NCBI GenBank assembly: GCA_019649035.1
Contig: BMAT01002802.1
Coordinates: 611,976-646,511, forward strand
Direction: 5' to 3'
DNA: 34,536 nucleotides
From: Elysia marginata
Lineage: Eukaryota > Mollusca > Gastropoda > Plakobranchidae
Position 1 is the first letter of the stretch, and each line of letters opens with the position of its first letter. The position numbers were made by a program, and so were the translations under genes. Under the pieces are notes generated by a model that worked only from the letters and a program-made list of their open reading frames with translations, was not told the origin of the DNA and did no database searches. Positions 22,900-33,780 of the stretch are shown here, piece by piece.

Positions 22900-24140
22900 C
22901 ACGCCGGGCATGGGGCCGAACCGCTTGATTGGTTTTTATTCTGTTAACCTTTCCAACATTCTTTACAAGAGATTTCAGGTTGAAGTGTCTAACGTCTCCT
23001 AGATCCTATACTTTCACGAGATGCTTAAACAGAGATCTTCCACATAAACGCTCGGCCATTTGTTTCTATTCTTACTTTGCTGTCTGTAAAACTATCTTGG
23101 GAAAATAGAGAGTTCGCTTGGTAAAAAGAAACAATCTATCCAAACTCGTATGACTTACAAAACATGGCGCCCCAATTCGTTCACGGATATAGTTTTTTAG
23201 AAGAATACCTAGGAAAAAGTCTCAAATTGTACGAAATATTTTGGCTCAAATCTTGAAAAAATGTCAATATGTCCTTAGTCAGAAAGTGGTCTTTCTTTCT
23301 ATTTTGCCAGTAAGACGTCCAGTAAAGTGAATTTCGAGTAAAAGTGAAAACTTTTCTTTTCTGTACACCAGAAATTAAAAAAAAACTTTTCTAATAACAA
23401 AAAACCTAACTATGCACAGACAATTTCGATAACCGTGATAAAAAATTTCACATTGTCGAATGTCAAGTCCCTTTTTGTTGTTAACAAAACGAGAATTTAT
23501 CTAAATCAGAATAGACAAAGACATCCAAAGATGAATCATAAAGAATGTAGAGCAACTTTTTACGATGTGTATCGGGAAACCTTTTGTTTCATACTAGATC
23601 TAAACAAAGTTACGAGTTGGTAATAATGACCGATCTGCATTTATAAAAAAAAACCTTCTAGATTCTTTACATACCATTTTTTGTCTGAGCCAGAGACGAG
23701 TTTATTGTTAAGAATGCCCGCTAATTAACGTTCCTTAACCAGCCATCTATGTGTAACTTTCTCACAGTGTTAAATGCATGCCAACACCGTAACATTAATA
23801 CTCTACGTAAAAATGTTGGGATTGTCACATGCATACAAAATTATGATTGAATGTGAAAAACCTGTCCGTGTCACCCCCCCCCCCTCTCCCAATCCACAAC
23901 GAGAAAGATATAGAAAATTGCAGACTTGGTATAGTGTGAAACGTTTAGCGCTGCCTACATGTACATTAGTAGAAGTAAGGGCAGCAAACCCGCTTATGTT
24001 TGCACTTTGTAGCGTTAAATCATACATCAGGACAAACTGTATTCTGTAGTCTTGTATCTTTCTCCTTGTCTCAAGACGTGGAAGCCTGAGGCGTTTTTCG
24101 CCCTTCTGGTCCAAGTTTATACAAAGCTTTGCTTCCCGTC
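22900..24140. other. Non-coding DNA
   Basis: No gene is recognised. Minus ORF 23803-24114 and plus ORFs 23435-23623 and 23774-24049 overlap or lack motifs. The patch holds the C run at 23874-23884. Confidence 0.45.
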
Positions 24141-24148
24141 TTGCAACA

Positions 24149-24210
24149 TGGCGTCAAGAACGGATATCCGGAAGGAAGAAAAGCCCTGGCGGCCGCATGC
24201 GCACTATAAA
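24149..24210 (+). promoter_or_regulatory. Possible core promoter: ETS, NRF1-like and TATA-like words
   Basis: ACATGGCG (about 24147, YY1-like), ATCCGGAAGG (about 24165, ETS-like), GCATGCGCAC (24195-24204, close to the NRF1 palindrome) and TATAAA (24205-24210) occur within 65 bp of locally G+C-rich DNA. An ATG at 24149 opens a 56-codon frame with no known domain that ends at 24318. Either a promoter or a chance cluster is possible. Confidence 0.3.
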
Positions 24211-24319
24211 CAAATTAGCGGAGCTGGGCAGGGCACCTTCGCGGTGTTCCGCTTTAGACAAGTTGTCTTGTGGCTGCGACTGCCTCTACCGCACTGGCAA
24301 CTGCAATTCTATTACTAAA

Positions 24320-25310
24320 AATGTCGAAGATGGAAAACATTTGGTAAAAATTCCTCTGAAATATCTAATCAAAGAACACAGTAACGCTTTATTCCCCTTG
24401 AAATAAATGTCTGTCAAAAAGTCTGTGGTTCATAGTCTTCAGTTTTCAAACAGTTTGTGTTGTTTTTCAATGCTTATTGTACATGAAAACTTAAGTTGAG
24501 CTTGTTTAGCGACCATCATCAACAAAAGCTGGATGGCTTTGATAATCCTGTCTTTGAGAAAGTTGTGACTTAAATATGTTCTTTGCAGATTGTTAGACAT
24601 TGAAATTGTAGAAGGAATGCATTATTTGAATTGGACAAATTTCTTATTTGGATGACGTTTTCTTTTTATGTGTTGGAGTCTCTTTTTTAGCTCATAAACT
24701 TATGTGATACTAAGGTTGTTAAGAAGACAAAAAGCCTTTAATGCCTTAATAAAATGGCAGCATGAAGAAACGAGAAGATGTTCACAAGAACAATAATCAG
24801 GGTAATATAAAAAAGAAACTAATACATTATGTGATTATTACCTAGTGGGATTGTGATAATCCTCTCCACGCCAGCAAACCTGCACTTTTTATAGCTGGCT
24901 TTCAAAAGCCTGTAGAACCATGGTCCTCCCATCCTTTATCTACGGCATTACTTCACATGTATTTCTGATACCTTTATTATTCGATTCACGCAATTAAATA
25001 TTTAATAGTAAAATCTAACATACATGTGTATAAATCATGAACTTTGATGCGGAGAAAAGGGGGTAAACATCTCTTTGCAGGTCTGAAGTCGGCAGTCGGA
25101 TTTTGCAAACAAAATTTTTTTCTTTAATATAGCCACTTGAAAACAAACCCCACTGAAACGACCGGCGCGCCACAAACTCTCCTATCCTTCCATTCTTTCT
25201 CCCTCTTTGACTCTTCCTCCTATACTCTGCCCGGCGTGTCGCTGGCATGTAGTTTGTCTCCATCACTCTCTTTTTCCTTTTTTAACCCATTTTTTTTCTT
25301 GATAACTTTA
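24320..25310. other. Non-coding DNA
   Basis: No gene is recognised. The region is A/T-rich until about 25130, then a pyrimidine-rich tract begins. The 83-codon minus ORF at 25015-25266 has no motif. Confidence 0.5.
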
Positions 25311-25465
25311 GCTGTTTATTTCCTTTTCTTATGCTTTGATTATTTATCTCACTTTCTTATGCTTTAAAGCCTTTTGTCTCCCTTTCCTATGTTTTAACTA
25401 TTTGTTTCCGTGTATCATTTCTCTGCTGTTTATTTCTCTTTCTTATGCTGTTTGTTCTTTACAGC
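25311..25465 (+). repeat. Decayed pyrimidine-rich minisatellite
   Basis: The words TTTCTTATGCTTT, TTTCCTATGTTTT and TCTTATGCTGTTT recur at roughly 30-35 bp. GCTGTTTATTTC occurs at 25311 and again about 115 bp later at 25426, suggesting a higher-order unit. The overlapping plus ORFs rich in Phe, Leu and Ser are artefacts of this tract. Confidence 0.65.
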
Positions 25466-25990
25466 CCGTCGGCTGTTTACATCGCTTTTCTGTCTTCTTG
25501 CTTGTGTATTTCCATCGAGTAGCTCTGTCCTAGCTTTTGCCAGACAAAACGCTTTTAAATTGTCATTTTAGGCCTAAGACTTCAATGCACGTGGAAGAGA
25601 ATTGAATGAGAATTACTCTAACTAGTTATGACAGCCTGTGCTTCGCATTGGTAATTGATTGGGTGCATGTAATAAATACCAACGACTTTGTCAAGCTTAA
25701 TACTACCAACTTTATTCTTGCCTTCCTTTGGCGTCTTTCTGCCCCCCCCCCCCCCCCAACTCTCTTTTTATCTGCCTTTTTTTACTGACCCCTACAACAT
25801 TTTTCCTTTTTTAGTGACACACCCTCTCCCTTGAAATCTCTGTTTTCCAACTTAGTTTTCCTATTCTACTCTGGAAAGTATCAATAAGAGTTGCACATTG
25901 CTGTCTCTTTCTTGCGCTTTTAATTATAGTTCCTACTCGCTACAATCACCCGTTTCCATCAGTATTTCTCTGTTTTATTACAAACGTGAG
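25466..25990. other. Non-coding DNA with a 16-base C run
   Basis: A homopolymer of C lies at 25742-25757. Otherwise the DNA is T-rich with nothing gene-like. Confidence 0.55.

Positions 25991-25994
<4 letters not shown>

Positions 25995-26043
<49 letters not shown>
25995..26043 (+). repeat. (TC)n microsatellite
   Basis: This is about 49 bp of pure TC. It is the reverse complement of the GA array at 19942-20024. Confidence 0.97.
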
Positions 26044-26046
<3 letters not shown>

Positions 26047-28089
26047 CTCTTAATGCCTCTGTATATTTCTTCCTCTTCTTCACCTAGATCTAGCGGGCCT
26101 ATAGATAAAGCTTTTAAATGCCACTGCATGAATGATATGAGCCAATAGGCAAGCAACAAAAAAAAAACAATGTACGTTTTCTATTAACTTTAAATTTTAT
26201 TAATTTTGCTCATTAAACATTTCGATTTATTTGCCTTACGAATAGAAAAGAAGAATCACGGCTGGAAGCTTGACAATGCATGCACACCCCTTTCAAAGAA
26301 AAAGGCTTTATCTAGGTCTAGATTCTAGATCTAGATTTCAGTTTATCATTGTCAGCAAGCCTATTGCCTTATTCGAAACCTAGAACACAAACATTGGTGA
26401 ACATTTTCATTCATAAAGTCTGTTGTGTTCCCAACCGCATCAGGGTAAAATTTACATTAGGATGAAACGCAAAGCATGACATAAAAATCATTCATAAAAT
26501 CTACCAACATTCGAAATTGCGTTTTGCACTATGTTCCTTCATCGCAAAATAAATTTTTCATCTGCGCAACGTGTCGTTTCATGAACACATTTCGATTGTT
26601 AAATAAAATTGCATTGATGGCTTTAAAAATTTCGGCTATGACATTTGTAGGCTGATAAAGGGTATGTAAATAAGAAAACAATAAATTTCAAGCAAAAAAA
26701 ACCTACAAGAAGTCTGGATTTCTTGTTAGGGGTTTGTGATTTTAACATCTATCTATTTCCTTATGAAAAATTTGAAGTCTGAGAGTTGAGTAGTTTGGGA
26801 GCCTTATGTGTCTGAAATTTGCCAAAAAGCCATCCAACGCAAATATAAGATGTATAGATATAGATTCTACCTTTTGAACTTCTCTTCGATTTCTATACAA
26901 TTTCCCTTATCGTGCTCCAACTCATCTATAATCTGTTTCACCACGCCTACACTGTCCTTTTCCCTAACCCCTCTCATTATGAAAACATCTCGCCACAAAA
27001 CTATTTCTATCATTTACATTAAGACCAATACGCCCCTCCCCACCCCCCACCCCTCCGTGGTCCCTCATCTACCAGTGATTGCATGTGCTATTCGTTCCAT
27101 TAATAAACAAGACCCAGAACTAGCATCACAGAAGAGTAAATAGAGCGACCCGTATCCTCTGGGGGGCAGTGTGAGCCGGAAAAAGATTCTTCTCCTTTCG
27201 CCAAGCCTGGCCTAGCCCGGCCTAGCCCGGTCGCCCGGTCTGGCCGCGGGTAACTTTCGCAAATTTATCCCCGGCATTGAAAACATCCTTCTTGTCTTTG
27301 ATACACGTTTTCGGATATAACAATTTGTTTCTACAAGTCGGCAACACGCATCCACGTGTCTGCGTAGTGAGTGAGCAATGAATATCTTTAGGCGCTCTTT
27401 CGATTACAATCTGCCCTTTAGACCTCTCCTCCATTTCATCATAAAGACCTGTGAAAGTATTGCTTGTTAGTGAATGAGAAACGCAAAAAGATAAATTTCC
27501 TCCCTTGACTTTCCCTGACTGGTTGTAGATTCTTCGTGCTATTCAGGATTGGGTTCTTGACAGATTGACGTGCGCAGAACAATGCTAGAGTTCATTAGAG
27601 AGAAGTATCTCTGGCAATGGGAATCATTCTAACTAATCTAAGCTATATGACTTGCTATAGAAAAAAAATTAAGAAATCTTTTTATTTTCTGTTGTCACTT
27701 TTACATTCCTTTATGGGGCATAGATTCATACCTTGGACGAAATATAGTGATGATAAATAGCACTAATAGACATGATTAAAATGATAGACAAAAAAGCAAA
27801 AAATGATGTAATTCATTTTACATAAAAAAGAAAAACAAAATGAGAAAGAATCATCCAGAGGCTTGGACCATTGGAGTCCCAATATTTATGAAGTCAAAGA
27901 GCTTCAATGATGCTGATTGTCCGTATAAGTTTGCCGTGATGCAAGCTTAGGAGACGTTAAACTACTTAAGAAAAACAACAACATTGAGTGTGGGAAGCAT
28001 TTAATACTAATAATATTTTCACTGCGATATAAAAACCTTAAAAACTTGCCATTTGTCGTCTTATATTTCAAAGTATCGAAATTGTCTTT
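26044..28089. other. Non-coding DNA
   Basis: The stretch holds CTAGATCTAG words at 26311-26336, a C-rich tract at 27033-27056 (listed separately) and a G+C-rich patch at 27160-27250 with a tandem GGCCTAGCCC pair. ORFs at 26808-27143 and 27222-27434 are unrecognised. Confidence 0.5.
27033..27056 (-). other. Potential G-quadruplex motif
   Basis: On the minus strand four runs of four or more G are separated by single bases (CCCCTCCCCACCCCCCACCC on the plus strand and onward). This satisfies the usual quadruplex rule with the shortest loops. Whether it folds in vivo is unknown. Confidence 0.7.
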
Positions 28090-28103
28090 GACCTCATATC
28101 AAA
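28090..28103 (+). repeat. Target-site duplication, left copy
   Basis: GACCTCATATCAAA is repeated exactly at 28405-28418, bounding the SINE. Confidence 0.92.
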
Positions 28104-28404
28104 CCGGCTCTGTGGCCTAGCGGTAAGACACTCGTTGAGAGATCGGGAGGTGCGTGGTTCTATCTCCGGCCGAGTCAAACCAAGGACTTTAAAATTGGTA
28201 TCAGCAGCTGATCCGCCTAGTGTCTGGCATTGTGGATTTAGTGCTAAGTAAGGTCGGCTCGATGTCAGGATAATGTGAATGGGTGTGGTGTACGCAAGGG
28301 CTCCTTACATCACAGTGTGGCAGCACGCTTTTGATTGTCCCAAGCGCCATCTCTGATATAACCTCGAAGTAGACTGGGACGTTAATATTCAAACAACCAA
28401 ACCA
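28104..28404 (+). mobile_element. Full-length tRNA-derived SINE
   Basis: The 301-bp element has a Pol III A box TGGCCTAGCGG at 28113-28123 and a B box GGTTCTATCTCC at 28156-28167 (one or two changes from GGTTCGANTCC). A non-tRNA body follows, ending GACGTTAATATTCAAACAAC and a short CAAA-like tail. It is flanked by perfect 14-bp direct repeats, so both ends are exact. That length of duplication is typical of LINE-machinery insertion. The flanking copies have not diverged, which argues for a fairly recent insertion. The predicted minus ORF at 28201-28392 lies inside it and is not a gene. Confidence 0.9.
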
Positions 28405-28418
28405 GACCTCATATCAAA
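28405..28418 (+). repeat. Target-site duplication, right copy
   Basis: This is identical to 28090-28103 over 14 bp. The bases on either side of the two copies differ, which fixes the boundary. Confidence 0.92.
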
Positions 28419-31030
28419 ACTAGAAACATAATATATTTCAGCATGCCCTGAACTCTTGCAATAGTTCTGCCTAAAGTTTCGACGAAGAAAAGGGCAAGGT
28501 ATGGATTTTTCACTCATATAGAAGCACAATTTTCGCATCACTTATGCGCCTTCTATACAGTACAGCGTGCCGCACCAGCTGTGAATTTTATGATCTCCGA
28601 ACTATTTTAAAAATCAAGTTGTTTATGAGTTTTCTCAGAAAGCATTTTTTTGGCTGGCCTTGTTTCCACCAGAGTGCTAAACTGCGTTTTGTGTAACTAA
28701 TTTCATAAATCTTTCAATAATTTAAGTAAACATTTTGTTTACTCTAGGAATAGCTGTAACGCGGCAGGCATTCCATGGAGCAAACCGAGTATCAGACGAC
28801 AAACGGGTTTTCCCGTTAACACCATTAAGCATGTGTCCACGCACCTGTTTGTTTATCTTCTTGTTCAACTGTTGCACGCAATATTTGATTGAAGACTTCC
28901 CTGTTTGTGCGACAGTCAGTCTTTTCCCCTATTTACTTTACACAAATCCTTTTTTCTTCTTCATCTACTAACTTTTTTATCGTTTTTTTTTATATTCCAT
29001 TTTTGTACATTGCTGTTTTAAACACTATATACGTAATTCTAAACCTGGGTCCTGGTGTCAAAATTCTTGAGACACATGACAGATCCAGGTTTTTGTTGAT
29101 TATTATTATTACAATCATAAATGGCATAAATATTGAAAGTCCTTCGCTTTATCTCTTAATTAACTGCAAAAAAAAACCCCAGTATTTAAAAAAGGCCCGC
29201 CATTTCTTATACTTATCCCGAATGTATCAAAACAATGGCCACGCTTTTATACTTGAATAAACCCAGTTTCTTAAGTTAAACGCAAACTGGCATATGCAAT
29301 ACAATTTTTTGGCTTCTCTCTCTCAAGGACGAGCCAAGTAACCTCCCGCGTCAAAACTTCAGTGAGCAAAGCATGATTGTGCAGTTTCAGCCACTTTGTT
29401 AATGGTTTGTAACGTCTACAAAGCTGCTTCTATCTGTTCGTTCTATATAGGGTAGGCCTAAAACTTGAGCAATAGCTCTGCGGCTTTTTAAGTAGCTGTC
29501 CAAATTGGCTCTCGGCTTGGCAAAGTTTCTGTATGGAGCATGTATAATTTGTTTTCTTCGTAAATAACTCTGCATGCGCCTGTTGATGTGCGTGCAGGCT
29601 GGGGATGCAGTTGACAAGTGAGGTACCTTATCCTAACTCCCCTCCCCCCCTTCCCCTACCCTACCATCCTATTTCTACGTTTTAAATTTAATTTACTTAT
29701 ACACAGCAGCTGTGTCCTAGGTAACAGCGCAAAGTTTACACTCCTGCAACAACCAACAACCCAAAACAAATAAACAAACAGCCAATAAACAAGCGAAAAA
29801 GTATGCGCGAATTTTAGCGAGTAAAAAAAAAACAACTAATCGGGAGCAGGTTGAACCAAACAAAAAAAAAGGGACAGAAAAACTTAAAGTAGTCAACTGG
29901 TTTCAATACTATGTTTTAAACCAAACAGAGGAGACTGGTATCTTTTATACTCGTGCTCGAATATTTTAACAGCGATGGAAAAATAATAGTAATGAGAAAG
30001 TTAGAAAGGCGTGGTTACATAAGGAACAGATTTCATAAATACTGTTACAGGCAAGTTGTCTTTTACCATCACGACCTACAGTGGGCGCCAAACCATCTGC
30101 ATGTGAACAAGGCGATTTAAAAGTGGGAAAGTGACCTATCGTAATAAATGTTTTAAAGTGACTTAGAACCAAATACCAACTGGTAAAGATTTAACTTGTT
30201 ATTAGCTGTTTTTTTATACGCAAATCTTAAACATTGGAGAGAGAGAGAGAAGTGAGAGAGATAAGAGTCCTCTTGGGTAACTTTACCTCCCTAGAAGGCG
30301 ATGCCAAAGGTGGAAACGCTTCTAATAAAACAATGAAATATTTACACAAGTTTGTGAAAAAATTAAAGTTTTGTAGTGTTTATATACAATGGACTCTCTG
30401 GTATTTTGTTTTCCTCAAGACTAAACCTGAAATGTGTGTCTACGAAAGTTTAGGATCAGTTAATAATCTGTTTACGTTGGACAGTTTGGCCTGACTGTAT
30501 AGATAGCTCCGCTTGCACCCCATCGTCGCAATGTAGGCCAACAGAGTAGACAGGTCAAACAACAGATAATAGAGACCTTTAGCACACGCACCGTGTCTCA
30601 CAACGCGTACGTGAAAATCGGGAAAATCGGGAAAGCAGATCAAGGAAACTATTAAAATAATGAAACCAGTTTCTAAAAATAGACCCACAGACGTTCCCGT
30701 CATACTCACGTGTGGCTGCTTAAACTCTGTATTCTTACAAGGTACACGGCGCACGATCAGACAATAGAAACATCTCATTATTTTGTGTATTTATAATCAA
30801 AAGGGTAAAGCTACAACCTGTGACGTGTATTCACACTCGGCGATTGGGTCTGTACTTTTCAGCAGTTTCAAATAGACTAGTCTACCGTCTATAATAAATT
30901 TCTGAAATGTTAATAAAATTAAGGTAATGTTAAACATTTAAAAACTGCCTTTAGAGCCACGATTGCTATGAATTTGGAAAATCAATAGCTACCCTTCAAG
31001 TCCTGAGTTGGCACAGGGAAGCTAACAAAA
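28419..31030. other. Non-coding DNA
   Basis: No gene is recognised. A 123-codon plus ORF (28889-29260) is Phe/Ile/Leu-rich and A/T-driven. A 112-codon minus ORF (30440-30778) has one hydrophobic stretch, but no family is recognised. A short GA run lies at 30237-30251 and a C-rich patch at 29639-29665. Confidence 0.45.
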
Positions 31031-31034
31031 ATTT

Positions 31035-31110
31035 GCCCGGGCTAGGAATCGAACCTGTGACCTCTCACGTAGCGGTCAATCGCCCTATCTATTGCGCCAC
31101 CGCTCACCCC
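31035..31110 (-). mobile_element. tRNA-derived SINE head
   Basis: Reading the minus strand, A box TGGCGCAATAG (31089-31099) and B box GGTTCGATTCC (31045-31055) are correctly ordered and spaced. The acceptor, anticodon and T stems do not pair, so it is not a working tRNA gene. The body probably extends left from 31035, but no tail or target duplication could be fixed. Confidence 0.7.
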
Positions 31111-31860
31111 TATAAACTGATGATAGTTGAGACAAAAGTATGAGTCCTTAAAAAGTTTCTTGATGGTTTTATGTTTAGACAATTATACAAAAAAATGTAT
31201 TACAAGGTAGAGAAATGTCAAAACACAATACTTCAGTATAGACATTATTCACACAGTTTAAGCTATTTTTTAAATATTGACTCTAAAATAGGAAGACCAA
31301 AAATTAACCTTACGTTCGTCTTTAAATCATCTAGTTGTTAGAGTTTTTCTTTTACCGTATGAACATAGTGTTACTTTGCCCCATTCTTGCAGTCCAATTC
31401 ACGACAAACTTCAAATCTAGCATATTTGAAGTTAAATCATAAGATTTCAATTAAAATTAGCTGGTAGGCCTATTTACCTCTTTATTCATGACTTTGCATC
31501 TGAAAAAAAGTTTTTGGATAAACGAACATTTTGAGAGAAAATTCTTTTATACAACCATACACATGACAGTCTGGATGCTAAACGGCCCTTTAATGACTGT
31601 TTGAAGAAACTGTTTAAGTTAATATAGATTAAGGCGAAAAGTGTGCTTTTAAATTCCATTTCACTTTTGACAAACAGGGTGAAACAAATCACAGTAAATC
31701 ATTTTAATTTTTCCTAGATTTCATTGCTGATAAGCATTGACCTCATTTCCACAATTTTCCCCCGAAAAATATAGCTGCTTTATAAACACTGAAATCTATT
31801 GACTCAAACAAAACTGCTGTAGAAACGAATCAAAACTAACACGACTGTTTAATTTCATCT
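31111..31860. other. A/T-rich non-coding DNA
   Basis: Nothing is recognised. The 68-codon minus ORF at 31486-31692 is unremarkable. Confidence 0.55.
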
Positions 31861-31872
31861 CCACCCACTGTA

Positions 31873-31951
31873 CGCATGCGCTATGAGATCTCCGTACTCT
31901 ATTATCAACTACAAACAAAAGTGATTAACTGAGGATGCTCTCGCCGGAAGT
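31873..31951. promoter_or_regulatory. Possible promoter motifs: NRF1-like and ETS-like
   Basis: CGCATGCGC (31873-31881, core of the NRF1 palindrome) and CCGGAAGT (31944-31951, a full ETS consensus) lie 70 bp apart. About 500 bp to the right are TTTCCGGT (32442-32449, inverted ETS-like) and GGCAGCCATCTT (32484-32495, inverted YY1-like). These words typify housekeeping promoters in animals. No transcript can be assigned. Confidence 0.3.
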
Positions 31952-32877
31952 CACTTCATTTTGCCCGTGGCTGATGTCCGTATCCAAAACAAACAATAGT
32001 GGTGATACCGGATATACTGAGAAAACTTATAACAATCCCAATGACAAAACTTCATAATAGTGGGGGGAGGGGGAATTGGAGGTATTAAGGTGTGAATTCG
32101 GCACAAAAAGAAATTTTGCTCGTTGTCAAAAGTAAGACGCTTCTGTGTTTTCATTCATGGAAGAGGGTGAAAAAGTTACAAATTGTACATAAAATGTAAC
32201 GCCTAGGTAGTAAAGAGATTGGGCGAGACAGACAGGGAAGCATTGTCGGTTTTGCAATAACTCTTTGTGCCAGTTTTCATAAAAACAATTATACCTAACC
32301 AAATTCATTTCTTCCAAAAAAGATATTAAAACTTTACTTCGCACGACTTTGGGCAGAAAGTTTCCCGAATTTACAACCTTAAGTATTTTTTTCGGCGTAC
32401 TTTTAATGCGTCCACGGGTGAAAAAAAATTAAATCACTGATATTTCCGGTTTGCAGACAAAGGAAAGAAATCTGAGATAAAAAGGCAGCCATCTTTAGTT
32501 GCAATCTGGAGTCTGTAAATTAAGAAAGTGTACATCATTTTGATTATACCGATCTTGTAGGTTTGTTTTTTAATGTCAAACCCTCTTGCCGACCATGAGC
32601 AGCGAAAGTTATTTTTCCACAGCGATCTATATACAGCAATTGTCTGTTTATTTAAAATTTTACGTTTTGAAAATCACAATTTATAAAAAAAAAGTGCTAT
32701 AAACAAGAGTCAATTATTACATACGTCTTTTATTTCAAGAATAAATGCCAGAACTTTTTTATTCAAGGTCTGTGTTGATGTCTGCATTAATATTCGGATA
32801 TTATTGAATGTCTTGAATCTTTCTGTGTGGCGTCACTCGGTGTGTATTAGGTCAGCTGTGTGTTTAAAAATCGTGGG
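31952..32877. other. Non-coding DNA
   Basis: No gene is recognised. ORFs at 31951-32154 and 32126-32344 on the minus strand have no motif. The region includes the ETS/YY1-like words near 32442-32495. Confidence 0.45.
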
Positions 32878-32945
32878 GCAGCCGCGGGGCTCAGTGTTTT
32901 GCGCGTTAGACTCGTGACACAGCCGTTGCAGGTTCGAATCTCAAC
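32878..32945 (+). mobile_element. tRNA-derived SINE head
   Basis: GGGGCTCAGTG (about 32886-32896) matches an A box and GGTTCGAATC (32931-32940) a B box, in the right order and spacing. Stem pairing is poor, so this is a SINE head rather than a tRNA. The body probably continues to about 33100, but its end is not defined. Confidence 0.65.
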
Positions 32946-32999
32946 CAAGACTCATATTACAATTACCTTAGGAAAGCAGGTTATCCTTACTTTTCTACA

Positions 33000-33275
33000 T
33001 GTATAACGGGTATTGGCTACAGGTAGTGCTTAAAATTTATGGAAGGTTAGTATTTAAACGGCACATGCACAGCCAGCCGTACTTAAATGCTCTAAAAAAT
33101 GAGTTGAAATTTACTCTGGTGTGTGATCGCTTCCTGGGGGGAAATAGGTAAGGCCTTGAGACTGTCATCAGCTGTGCAAGAATATAACCTTATTTTTTTC
33201 TCAAATTTGATTGGGGGCAAAGCGATAACATAACCCTTCTGTCTAGTTTTTGTAAAACACATAAATTTTAGAGGT
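33000..33275. other. Non-coding DNA, left flank of the LTR
   Basis: Possible SINE body in the left half. The last five bases before the LTR (GAGGT, 33271-33275) would be the target-site copy to compare with the far end of the element outside the window. Confidence 0.4.
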
Positions 33276-33763
33276 TGTTAGGGATTGGTGACCCTCTAAA
33301 ACTAAGCGTTAGGGTTTAACCTTTCATTTATTGGCTACTGCGTAGTTACATGCAAAACAGAGACATATTTAACGTGCGTTAAATTAAAACAATAAGGCAA
33401 TTCTAAAAGGCAGCTTTACATTTATTACTTTAAAATTGGAAATCAAAATAGAGAAATGCAAAACGACCACGAGGGTCCCCGATACAAAATACTTATGACA
33501 CTGGCACTTGGCACAGGTACTTGACAGGGTGGCGTAGGTCCCGTCCCTCTCCGCGGCTTCAATCCAAGGCCCCGAGTCCAGCAAGTCCTCCAAATTATAT
33601 ACACCCGCTGATCCGCGCTCACTAAATATAACTCACTCCCACACGAAGGTCAAAGCATGCACACCCAGTCAACTTATACTATCAGGACAATCATCAGAAA
33701 TACATTAACCCTCTCGCTACTGCTAAATACATTTGTTTTTAATTAACTCTTTCGCTCCCAACA
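33276..33763 (-). mobile_element. 3' LTR of a Ty3/Gypsy-type retrotransposon
   Basis: On the minus strand this 488-bp block starts TGTTGGGAGCG and ends TCCCTAACA, giving the TG...CA ends and a short imperfect inverted repeat (TGTTGGGA versus TGTTAGGGA) expected of an LTR. It lies directly after a G-rich purine tract on that strand. Inside are TATATAA (33595-33601) and AATAAA signals (33421-33426 and 33327-33332) in the order promoter then polyadenylation. The minus-strand ORF 33384-33593 lies within it and is not a gene. Boundaries are inferred from termini; the other LTR is outside the window. Confidence 0.65.
33595..33601 (-). promoter_or_regulatory. TATA-like element in the LTR
   Basis: TATATAA lies about 160 bp into the LTR on the element's sense strand, a plausible U3 promoter position. 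Confidence 0.5.
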
Positions 33764-33780
33764 TTACCCCCACCCCCAGT
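33764..33780 (-). other. Polypurine tract of the retrotransposon
   Basis: ACTGGGGGTGGGGGTAA sits immediately upstream of the LTR start on the minus strand, where plus-strand DNA priming occurs in LTR retroelements. Confidence 0.65.

Noticed and set aside
28201..28392. 63-codon minus ORF
   Set aside because: Lies inside the SINE body.
28889..29260. 123-codon plus ORF
   Set aside because: Phe/Ile/Leu-rich composition explained by A/T content; no motif.
30440..30778. 112-codon minus ORF with one hydrophobic stretch
   Set aside because: No recognisable domain and length within chance for this window; kept only as a note.
31035..31110. Functional tRNA gene
   Set aside because: A and B boxes are present but acceptor, anticodon and T stems do not pair; better explained as a SINE head.
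33384..33593. 69-codon minus ORF
   Set aside because: Lies wholly inside the LTR and includes its transcribed leader region; not a gene.
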